NCBI GenBank assembly: GCA_015655225.1
Contig: JAATFK010000587.1
Span: 1 to 11,335, forward strand
Direction: 5' to 3'
From: Solirubrobacterales bacterium
Lineage (GTDB): Bacteria; Actinomycetota; Thermoleophilia; Solirubrobacterales; Solirubrobacteraceae
Length of the DNA stretch: 11,335 nucleotides
The position numbers and the translations under genes are program-made. Each line of letters starts with the position of its first letter. Positions within the stretch are counted from its first letter, which is position 1. Shown piece after piece: positions 1 through 5,504 of this stretch. The notes beneath the pieces were generated by a model, which saw only the letters and a program-made list of their open reading frames with translations, ran no database searches and had not been told where the DNA came from.

Positions 1-970
1 CGGTCACGATCGCACGCGACTGCGACGCGATGTGGTCCGGGTCGAGCGCCGGGTAGCGCGCGTGGCCGACCATCACGACCGGCGTCGTGACCCCGTACGG
101 CGCGAGGTCGGCGAGCAGCTGCGCGCGCGAGCGGTCGACCGTCGCGGGGCCGTCGTCGGTGTTCGTCGTCGCGGCGCCGAGGCCGGGGAAGTGCTTCAGC
201 ACCGGCACGACGCCGCCCCGCTGGTAGGCGCCGACCGCCGCGCGCACCGAGCCCGTGACCGCCGCCGGGCCGCCGGGGAACGCGCGCGAGGCCATCACCG
301 AGCCGGCGCCGCTCGCGACGTCGGCGACCGGGCCGAGCGTCACGTTCACACCGGCGGCGCGCTCCGCCTTCGCGGCCGCCGTCGCCGCCGCGGCGACCGC
401 CGCCGTGCTGCCCTGGCGCGCCTGGCCCTCGCGTGGCGGGGCGTAGCCGAGGATCCGCACGTCGCCGCCCTCCTGGTCGAGGCAGACGATCGCGTGGCCG
501 CCGGCGGCGCGCTGGAGCGCGTCCGTCAGCCGCCGCACGCCGGCCGCCGAGGCGACGTTGCCGCCGAACAGGATCACGCCCGCGGCGCGGCCGTCGCGCA
601 GCGCGTCGGTCACGTAGGCCGGGGCGCTCGTGCCGCTGAACGCGATCACCAGCAGCTCGCCGAGCTGGCGGTCGAGCGGCGCGCGCTCGGCGGCGGCGCG
701 GGCGCGCTCGGCGGCCGTCGCCGGGGCGGCCGCCGCCGGTGCGGTCGCGGCGGCGGTGCCGGCCGGGCTCGTCGTGGAGGCGCGGGCGCCGCTCGTCCCG
801 CCGCCATGTGGGGCGCCGTCATGGCTCCCGCCACCCGAGGACGCCCCGACGACGACCCCCACGACGAGCGCCAGCGCGGCGAGCAGCCCGACCGCGCGGC
901 GGCGACGGCGGGCGACGAGCGAGGCGGAGGGCGGCCGGCGGGGCACGGCGCGGACGATAGGACGCCGCAC
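1..970 (-). CDS. Exported glycoside hydrolase family 3 protein (NagZ-like, variant active-site loop), C-terminus cut by window edge
   Basis: About 323 residues are visible reading leftwards; the last part lies beyond base 1. The N-terminus is basic (RRRRR at 21-25) followed by a hydrophobic stretch at about 26-43 and no lipobox cysteine, so an uncleaved anchor or a Sec signal is likely. A Gly/Ala/Thr/Pro linker (about 44-98) leads to the GH3 barrel: GVILFGGN at 131-138, DQEGGDVR at 165-172, NVTLGPVADVAS in mid-domain, KHFPGLGAATTNTD at 259-272 and VMVGHARYPALDP near the edge. In the NagZ family (beta-N-acetylhexosaminidases of peptidoglycan turnover) the loop is KH(F/I)PG(H/R)G-x4-D(S/T)H; here the Asp-x-His acid/base pair reads Asn-Thr-Asp. 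The nucleophile Asp would be past the edge. The fold is therefore clear, but hexosaminidase activity is uncertain. The GTG at 970 is chosen; an in-frame GTG at 994 is possible and neither has a convincing ribosome-binding site. It is divergent from the DUF1697 gene. Confidence 0.85.
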   Translation of the reverse strand, partial: MRRPIVRAVPRRPPSASLVARRRRRAVGLLAALALVVGVVVGASSGGGSHDGAPHGGGTSGARASTTSPAGTAAATAPAAAAPATAAERARAAAERAPLDRQLGELLVIAFSGTSAPAYVTDALRDGRAAGVILFGGNVASAAGVRRLTDALQRAAGGHAIVCLDQEGGDVRILGYAPPREGQARQGSTAAVAAAATAAAKAERAAGVNVTLGPVADVASGAGSVMASRAFPGGPAAVTGSVRAAVGAYQRGGVVPVLKHFPGLGAATTNTDDGPATVDRSRAQLLADLAPYGVTTPVVMVGHARYPALDPDHIASQSRAIVT

Positions 971-1011
971 CGTCGCGCCGTCGCGTCCTCGCACCGCGAG
1001 CCGGCAGAATG

Positions 1012-1035
1012 CGGGTCGACCGATCCCTCGACCCG
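1012..1035. repeat. Perfect 8-bp inverted repeat abutting a Shine-Dalgarno sequence
   Basis: CGGGTCGA (1012-1019) is followed by an 8-nt loop and its exact reverse complement TCGACCCG (1028-1035). The last G of the right arm is the first base of the GGGAGA ribosome-binding site (1035-1040) of the DUF1697 gene. It could be a protein-binding dyad for the divergent GH3/DUF1697 promoter region or an RNA hairpin next to the ribosome-binding site. The repeat is read directly; its role is inference. Confidence 0.45.
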
Positions 1036-1044
1036 GGAGACGCG

Positions 1045-1581
1045 ATGACACGGCAGGTCGCGCTGTTGCGCGGCATCAACGTCGGCGGCCACCGGAAGGT
1101 CCCGATGGCCCGGCTGCGTGAGCTGCTGGGTGAGCTCGGCTACGAGGACGTGCGGACCTACGTGCAGAGCGGCAACGTCGCCCTGACCGGTCCCGACCAA
1201 TCCTCCGACGCGCTGCAGGCGACGCTCGCGCGCCAGCTCGAGGAGGCGTTCGGCTTCGACGTGGCCGTGCTCGCGCGCACGCGCGACGAGCTGGCCGCGA
1301 TCATCGCCCACAACCCGCTGGGCGAGCTGGCGACCGACCCGGCGCGCCACCACGTGCTGTTCCTCTCCGCCGCGCCGGCGGCCGAGCGGCTCGCGGCGAT
1401 CGAGGCGGAGGCCTTCGCGCCCGACGTGCTCGTGCACCGCGCTCGCGAGATCTACCTCTGGACCCCGGACGGGATCCGCGACTCGAAGCTGGCGCAGCGC
1501 CTGACCGACAGACGGCTCGGCGTCACCGTGACGGCGCGCAACTGGCGCACCGTCGAGCGGCTGCTGACGCTCGCCGACTAG
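1045..1581 (+). CDS. DUF1697 family protein
   Basis: This 178-residue protein starts MTRQVALLRGINVGGHRKVP and has RTYVQSGNVAL at about 45-55, both hallmarks of DUF1697 (Pfam PF08002), a family of about 180 residues with no established biochemical role. The match is full length: the N-terminal alpha/beta region, the LFLSAAP strand in the middle and the C-terminal TARNWRTVERLL segment, typical of the family, are all present. The ATG at 1045 is preferred over the in-frame ATG at 1009 because GGGAGA (1035-1040) lies 4 nt upstream and the family sequence begins right there. The gene is divergent from the GH3 gene and converges on the TetR gene, whose stop codon overlaps its own. It appears monocistronic. 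No function can be inferred beyond the family name. Confidence 0.92.
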   Translation: MTRQVALLRGINVGGHRKVPMARLRELLGELGYEDVRTYVQSGNVALTGPDQSSDALQATLARQLEEAFGFDVAVLARTRDELAAIIAHNPLGELATDPARHHVLFLSAAPAAERLAAIEAEAFAPDVLVHRAREIYLWTPDGIRDSKLAQRLTDRRLGVTVTARNWRTVERLLTLAD

Positions 1582-2147
1582 GCGCGCAGCGCGTCGGTGA
1601 GCAGCGCGAGCATGCGCGGCGCGCCCCCGGGCAGCCGCTGCTCGGCCGCGCGGGTCGCGGCGAAGACGAGGAAGACGTCCTCCAGCACCGCGTCGGCGCG
1701 GATCGCACCGGCGTCGCGGGCGCGCGCCAGGAGGCGGTCGATCTCGGCCGAGCAGCGCGCCAGCATCGTCGCCACGTCGTCACGGTCGGAGGTGCGGGCG
1801 AGCGCTTCGTTGACGACGTCGTCGGCGGTCTGGCGGGAGACCATCTCGTGGAGGAAGCCGGTGAAGCCATCCCACGGGTCCGCGATCTGAAGCGCCGCGC
1901 ACGCCGCGACGTAGGCGGCGTCGAGGCGTTCGATCACGAGCGCGGCGACGAGGTCGTCCTTGCTCGCGAACTGGCGGTAGACGCTCCCGATGCCGATCCC
2001 GGCGGCGGCCGCGATCGCCGGCATCGGCGCGTCGATCCCCTCGCGCGCGAGCACGTCGGCGGCGGCCGCGAGGAGGCGCAGGCGCTTCTCCTCCGGCGTC
2101 AGCTCGGCCCACGGCGGCGCCGGTTGCGGTGGTGACGGAACGGCCAT
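1578..2147 (-). CDS. TetR/AcrR family transcriptional regulator
   Basis: A 189-residue regulator. Residues about 21-66 form the TetR DNA-binding domain: KRLRLLAAAADVLAREGID, then the helix-turn-helix MPAIAAAAGIGIGSVYRQF (about 42-60) followed by SKDDLVAALV, the typical start of helix 4. The rest is the variable helical ligand-binding/dimer domain, from which no ligand can be guessed. The ATG at 2147 is chosen because the upstream in-frame ATGs (2237, 2228, 2201) would add a tail running into the divergent gene. It has no Shine-Dalgarno, but a -10-like TACGAT ends 6 nt before the ATG, which fits leaderless transcription. Two CGGAA-N6-TTCCG dyads flank this promoter, one over the start codon, suggesting autorepression. 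Divergent partner: universal stress protein. Its stop overlaps that of the convergent DUF1697 gene. Confidence 0.9.
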   Translation of the reverse strand: MAVPSPPQPAPPWAELTPEEKRLRLLAAAADVLAREGIDAPMPAIAAAAGIGIGSVYRQFASKDDLVAALVIERLDAAYVAACAALQIADPWDGFTGFLHEMVSRQTADDVVNEALARTSDRDDVATMLARCSAEIDRLLARARDAGAIRADAVLEDVFLVFAATRAAEQRLPGGAPRMLALLTDALRA

Positions 2148-2151
2148 TCCG
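2136..2151. promoter_or_regulatory. Candidate TetR operator O1
   Basis: The dyad CGGAA-CGGCCA-TTCCG covers the TetR start codon (2145-2147). The same outer half-sites with the same 6-nt spacer recur 36 bp away at 2172-2187. Short dyads near their own promoter are usual TetR-family operators; binding here is inferred, not shown. Confidence 0.45.
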
Positions 2152-2153
2152 CT

Positions 2154-2159
2154 ATCGTA
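2154..2159 (-). promoter_or_regulatory. Candidate -10 element for leaderless TetR mRNA
   Basis: Read leftwards, TACGAT is followed by AGCGGA and then the TetR ATG. It matches TANNNT, and the 6-nt gap would put the transcription start at or beside the ATG, agreeing with the absence of a Shine-Dalgarno. There is no clear -35; the region expected for it is occupied by the second dyad. Confidence 0.35.
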
Positions 2160-2171
2160 TCGGGTGGACCC

Positions 2172-2187
2172 CGGAACAGGTGTTCCG
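2172..2187. promoter_or_regulatory. Candidate TetR operator O2
   Basis: CGGAACA-GG-TGTTCCG has perfect 7-bp arms and is the best palindrome of the intergenic region. It shares CGGAA-N6-TTCCG with the dyad at 2136-2151 and lies upstream of both divergent genes, so it could control the stress protein as well as TetR. Assignment by position and symmetry only. Confidence 0.5.
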
Positions 2188-2226
2188 ATCCATCTGGACA
2201 TTGGACCAGCCGAAAGCGTCCTCGCC

Positions 2227-2730
2227 ATGGCGACCACCCTCCCGTCCGAGCATCAGCACGAGCCCGACCCGCCGGTCCTGAAGGAGGTCAGCGCGCGCGA
2301 CGTGCTCGTCGCCGTCGACGGCTCCTCCGAGGCCTGGAACGCGGTCGAGCTGGCGGTCCAGTTCGCGCGCGAGCGCCACGGCCGCATCACGCTCGCGACC
2401 GTCGTCGTGCCGCCGCCGGCGTGGACCCAGGTCGCGATCATGGGACCGACCCACGACGGCAGCGCGGAGCGCGCCGCCGACCGCGCGCTGCGCCGGGCGG
2501 CCGACGCGATCCCCGAGGAGATCCCCGTCACGACCGTGATGCTGCACGGCGACGCGGCGCACGAGATCGCCCGTCGCGCGATCGAGGGCCGCCACGACCT
2601 CGTGATCCTCGGCGCCCGCGAGCACGGCCCGATCGGCGCGGCGATCGAGAGCGTCTCACGCCGTCTGCTGAAGTGCTGCCGCGTCCCGGTGCTGACGATC
2701 CACGTGCCGCCGAGCCGCGACGGCGACTGA
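2227..2730 (+). CDS. Universal stress protein (UspA family)
   Basis: A single-domain Usp (PF00582) of 167 residues. The first strand RDVLVAVDGSSEAW (about 24-37) carries the Asp-Gly-Ser that opens the nucleotide pocket in ATP-binding members. ARERHGRITLATVVVPPP gives strand 2, GDAAHEIARRA the middle helix, DLVILGAREHGPIG the phosphate-loop region and RVPVLTIH the last strand. The usual ATP motif G-x2-G-x9-G-(S/T) is altered here: GARE at 129-132, and ES at 141-142 where G-S/T is expected, so ATP binding may be lost, as in E. coli UspA. An N-terminal tail of about 20 residues precedes the fold. The ATG at 2227 has only a weak purine stretch (GAAAG) upstream; the frame stays open further upstream, so a rarer start cannot be excluded. 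Divergent from TetR, convergent with the methyltransferase, 21 bp apart with no clear terminator hairpin. Confidence 0.9.
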   Translation: MATTLPSEHQHEPDPPVLKEVSARDVLVAVDGSSEAWNAVELAVQFARERHGRITLATVVVPPPAWTQVAIMGPTHDGSAERAADRALRRAADAIPEEIPVTTVMLHGDAAHEIARRAIEGRHDLVILGAREHGPIGAAIESVSRRLLKCCRVPVLTIHVPPSRDGD

Positions 2731-2751
2731 GCGAGGCGGCGGCCCCGGGCG

Positions 2752-3678
2752 TCAGGCCCCGACCGTGCGGCCGGTGGCGACGACGACCCAGAAGGACGCG
2801 TCCGGATCGCGTCCCGCCACGAGCAGCGGGCTGCCGACGGGCTGGTGGAGGTGCGTCAGCTCGACGTCGGGGAAACGGGTGGCGGCGGCGGCGCGCAGCT
2901 CCTGCTCGAACTGTTCCAGCGGCCAGTCGTTCACGTGGTACTGGTTCATCCAGGACCCGTGGTGCACGGGGTTGGGGAACGACCCGATGATCGCGTCGAC
3001 CGCGCTCCACGCGATCCGCAGCGCCCGCGGCGCATCCGGCAGGTGCTCGATCACCTCGAACATGACCGCGACCTCCGCCACCGGCAGCGGGTCGGCGCAG
3101 AGGTCGTGGCCGTAGCTGAGCGACGCCACGCCCGGCCAGCGGGGATGCTCCCGCCCGGTCGGCTGCCAGAGGTCGAAGCCGCGGACCGAGCGCGCCGACC
3201 ACGACAGCATCTCGCTGCCGTAGCCCGTCCCGCAGCCGAGGTCGAGGACGTCGCGGCCGCCGACGAGCCCCTGGGCGAACGCGTAGCGCGAGCAGTGCTC
3301 GCTCATCACGTCGGGCCGTGGCATGCCCGGGAACGCGCGCTCGTACATCTGCGGGTCGCTGCCGCCGAGCGTCTCCGAGTCGCGCCACGCGGCGGCGGCT
3401 GCGCCGGCGGCGCCTCGCGCCAGCGCGGCGACGTTCTGTGTCGCGTCCTCGCGTCCGGGCTCGATCGCGAGGACCGCGCGCAGCAGCGCCTCGGCCTCCT
3501 TGCCACGTCCCAGCTCGTGCGCCAGCACGGCGAAGTCGTTGAGCCACTCGAGCTGGAGCGCGTCGGCCAGCGCAAGGCGCATCAGCTCGTGCGCCTCCTC
3601 GGGACGGCCGTCCTCGAAGGCCGCGAGCGCCCGCTCGCGGAGGTGCTGCTGCGGAAGGAGTGTCGTGTCGGTGCCCAT
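2752..3678 (-). CDS. TPR-containing class I SAM-dependent methyltransferase
   Basis: 308 residues. Residues about 11-90 form two TPR-like helical pairs (FEDGRPEEAHELMRLALAD and LGRGKEAEALLRAVLAIEP). The catalytic domain follows from about 125: motif I VLDLGCGTGYGSEML at 144-158, the acidic end of strand 2 (FDLW, 168-171), the post-II motif FEVIEHLPDAPRAL at 207-220, then FPNPVHHGSWMNQYHVNDW at 234-252. A segment of the NxYHVxxW type is common in methyltransferases of glycan loci. The family transfers a methyl from S-adenosylmethionine; a sugar hydroxyl or carboxyl is a plausible acceptor here, from context only. It lies 39 bp downstream of, and in the same frame as, the GT2 gene, so the two are probably one operon. 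No standard Shine-Dalgarno precedes the ATG; instead CCGATC sits 8 nt upstream, as at other starts in this locus. Confidence 0.88.
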   Translation of the reverse strand: MGTDTTLLPQQHLRERALAAFEDGRPEEAHELMRLALADALQLEWLNDFAVLAHELGRGKEAEALLRAVLAIEPGREDATQNVAALARGAAGAAAAAWRDSETLGGSDPQMYERAFPGMPRPDVMSEHCSRYAFAQGLVGGRDVLDLGCGTGYGSEMLSWSARSVRGFDLWQPTGREHPRWPGVASLSYGHDLCADPLPVAEVAVMFEVIEHLPDAPRALRIAWSAVDAIIGSFPNPVHHGSWMNQYHVNDWPLEQFEQELRAAAATRFPDVELTHLHQPVGSPLLVAGRDPDASFWVVVATGRTVGA

Positions 3679-3680
3679 GT

Positions 3681-3692
3681 CCGGGAGATCGG
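3681..3692 (-). promoter_or_regulatory. CCGATCTCCCGG start-proximal element, copy 1
   Basis: Read leftwards, CCGATCTCCCGG followed by AC lies directly before the methyltransferase ATG. The identical 12-mer occurs before the ATG of the divergent gene at 5505. It may be a translation-start or promoter element; role unknown. Confidence 0.35.
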
Positions 3693-3717
3693 TCGCCGCG
3701 CCGGTCTCTTGAGCGGG

Positions 3718-5430
3718 CTAGGCCGCGGCCGCCACGGGAGTCGCGATCCGCGCGAGCAGCGCGGCGCCGACCGTGGCCGGGTCGCAGCCCGCGCGCACCA
3801 GCGCGGCGAGCTGCTGGCGACGGCCTCCGGCCGCGCGAGCGGCCGCGAGCGCCTCGGCGAGGCCCGCGTCCGCCACCGTCGCGAGCCGGCCGAGCACCGC
3901 GCCGGCGGGACCGTCGCCGGCGGCGACGATCGGCGTCGCGCCGGCCGCCGCTGCGGTGAGCGCTCGGCGCTCGAAGCGGTCGTCGCGGTCGACGCAGACG
4001 GCGAGATCGGCGCCGGCCGCCAGCTCGATCCAGCGCTGCTCGTCGTTGACGGGCGCGTGCAGGAGCGCGTGCGGCAGCAGCTCGGCGACGAGGCGCTCGA
4101 GCCTGCGCGTCGCGACCGTCGGGACGAGCGTCACCGCCTCGTCGCCGCTCGCCGCCAGGGCGCTCAGCAGCGCGCGGGTGCGCGGCTCGTCGTGCGCCGG
4201 CAGGCTGACGAGCACGCCGCCGCCACCCGCTCCCGCGTGAGTCGGTGCGTCGATCGGCGGCGGGATCCAGCCCGCGTCCGCCGGCGTCGCCGCGAGGACC
4301 CGCGCGGCGGGCGCGGCGAACGACGGACGCACGGCCCGCACCCAGGCGGCCGCCGGAAGCGTCCGCTCGGCCGCGGGTCCGGCCGGCACGGCGATCATCA
4401 CGGCCTGCTCGGGCAGCGCGCGCCGCAGGGCGCGATCGAGGGCGGCGCCGGTCGCACCGGCGATCCGCGGACGCACCAGCTGCAGGCCGTAGTCGGCGGC
4501 GACCGCAGGCGCGCCGCAGCGCTCGAGGGCGAGCAGGAGGGCGCGGGCCTCGTCGGCGGCCGGTCCGACGCCGTTCGGCTGGCCGGCGACGACGATCGCT
4601 GTCGAAGGGTGGGTCCGCGGCAGCTGAGCGAACGCGAGCGTCGCGTCCCACGCGGCGGCGGCCAGCTCGAGGTCGGGCTCCAGCAGGTGACGCCACCGGC
4701 GCATCAGCCGCTGGACGTTCGGCAGGTCGTCGATGCCCGCGCGCGTCTGCCCCTCGTCGTGGAGGAACGCGAGGTCGCCGCGGTAGACGATCGTGCGGCC
4801 GCTCGACCGGATCCGCAGGCAGAGATCGACGTCCTCGTAGCCGTTGTGGAAGCCCTCGTCGAAGCCGGCGCACTCCTCGAACACGGCCCGCGGGATCGCG
4901 AGGCAGGCGCCCGTGACGCAGTCGAGCTCGTAGGTCCCGCGGGCGGCCGGGGTGTCGCCGTCCTCCCCGCGGAACACGTGGTAGGGCGACGCCGCGCCAC
5001 CGAGGTTCGGGTTCTCGACCATCACCACGCCGGCGTGCTGGACCGTCCCGTCGGCGAACAGCAGCCGCAGGCCGGCCGCCCCGACCCCCGGCTCGAGCGC
5101 CGTCTCGACCAGTGGCTCGAGCGTGTCCGGCTCCACCACCGTGTCGTTGTTGAGGAAGACCAGCACCTCACCGCGCGAAGCGGCCGCGCCGGCGTTGCAG
5201 CCGCCCGCGAAGTCGCGGTTCTCGGGGAGCGCGACGACGGTCGCGCGGTCGCGCCATGCGTCGAGCAGCTGGAGCGTCGTGTCGGGCGACGCGTTGTCCA
5301 CGAGCACCAGCTCGAACGCATCGCCCAGCTGAGAGCCGAGGGCGGCGTCGAGGCTCGCGAGGCAGCGCTCCGTCAGCTCGCGCTTGCCGAAGCAGACGAT
5401 CACGATCGAGGCGCGCGGGCTCACGCCCAC
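3718..5430 (-). CDS. Family 2 glycosyltransferase with degenerate GT-B-like C-terminal half
   Basis: 570 residues from GTG 5430. Residues 7-250 are a GT-A fold of the rhamnosyltransferase/WbbL type: SIVIVCFGKRELTERCLASL, VDNASPD (44-50), the metal/nucleotide-sugar motif LNNDT (93-97), then CVTGACLAIPRAVF and GYEDVDLCLR (197-206) holding the likely catalytic Glu-Asp, and FLHDEGQTR (222-230). Residues about 278-570 resemble two Rossmann halves of a GT-B enzyme (AIVVAGQPNGVGPAADEARALL; AAAAGATPIVAAGDGP), but where GT4 enzymes have E-x7-E there is Asp484-x7-Thr492, so this half is probably not catalytic and may bind acceptor or partner. Predicted role: cytosolic transfer of a sugar from an activated donor during glycan assembly; sugar unknown. 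GTG 5424 is an equally good start: CCGATC is 8 nt before it and the GT fold starts right after. First gene of the leftward pair. Confidence 0.88.
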   Translation of the reverse strand: MGVSPRASIVIVCFGKRELTERCLASLDAALGSQLGDAFELVLVDNASPDTTLQLLDAWRDRATVVALPENRDFAGGCNAGAAASRGEVLVFLNNDTVVEPDTLEPLVETALEPGVGAAGLRLLFADGTVQHAGVVMVENPNLGGAASPYHVFRGEDGDTPAARGTYELDCVTGACLAIPRAVFEECAGFDEGFHNGYEDVDLCLRIRSSGRTIVYRGDLAFLHDEGQTRAGIDDLPNVQRLMRRWRHLLEPDLELAAAAWDATLAFAQLPRTHPSTAIVVAGQPNGVGPAADEARALLLALERCGAPAVAADYGLQLVRPRIAGATGAALDRALRRALPEQAVMIAVPAGPAAERTLPAAAWVRAVRPSFAAPAARVLAATPADAGWIPPPIDAPTHAGAGGGGVLVSLPAHDEPRTRALLSALAASGDEAVTLVPTVATRRLERLVAELLPHALLHAPVNDEQRWIELAAGADLAVCVDRDDRFERRALTAAAAGATPIVAAGDGPAGAVLGRLATVADAGLAEALAAARAAGGRRQQLAALVRAGCDPATVGAALLARIATPVAAAA

Positions 5431-5504
5431 ATGATCGGCCGCGCGCTCGCGGAGTTGAGACGGCGGTTCAAGGCCGTCCGGCGGCTGCCGATCTCCCGGG
5501 GGAC
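5431..5504. promoter_or_regulatory. Divergent intergenic region between the two arms of the glycan locus
   Basis: These 74 bp must hold the 5' signals of both the leftward GT2 gene and the rightward GT2-CgeB gene unless transcription comes from elsewhere. I see no convincing -35/-10 pair on either strand; TTGAGA at 5455-5460 resembles a -35 but has no -10 partner at the right distance. The region contains CGGCCGATCAT (read leftwards, 5441-5431) at the left start and CCGATCTCCCGG (5488-5499) at the right start. Confidence 0.4.
5488..5499 (+). promoter_or_regulatory. CCGATCTCCCGG start-proximal element, copy 2
   Basis: The 12-mer is identical to the one before the methyltransferase gene. Here it is followed by GGGAC and then the ATG at 5505, three Gs more than in copy 1. 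The run GGGGGA (5498-5503) is the only Shine-Dalgarno-like sequence but is unusually close, 1 nt, to the ATG; a GTG at 5517 would be 13 nt away. Confidence 0.35.

Noticed and set aside
32..1048. 338-codon plus-strand frame at the left edge
   Set aside because: Opposite the GH3 gene, whose motifs (DQEGG, KHFPG, VMVGHARYPALDP) establish the minus strand as coding.
2201..2206. TTGGAC as a -35 box for the stress protein
   Set aside because: The matching -10 would fall on the ATG at 2227, and no -10-like sequence lies at the right distance.
2728..2760. Possible bidirectional terminator between the stress protein and the methyltransferase
   Set aside because: Only a very short GCCC/GGGC pairing with almost no loop can be drawn and there is no T-run; not a credible intrinsic terminator.
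2528..4873. 781-codon minus-strand frame overlapping the GT2, the methyltransferase and the stress protein
   Set aside because: Extremely Arg-rich, crosses several real genes in a shifted frame and shows no family motif.
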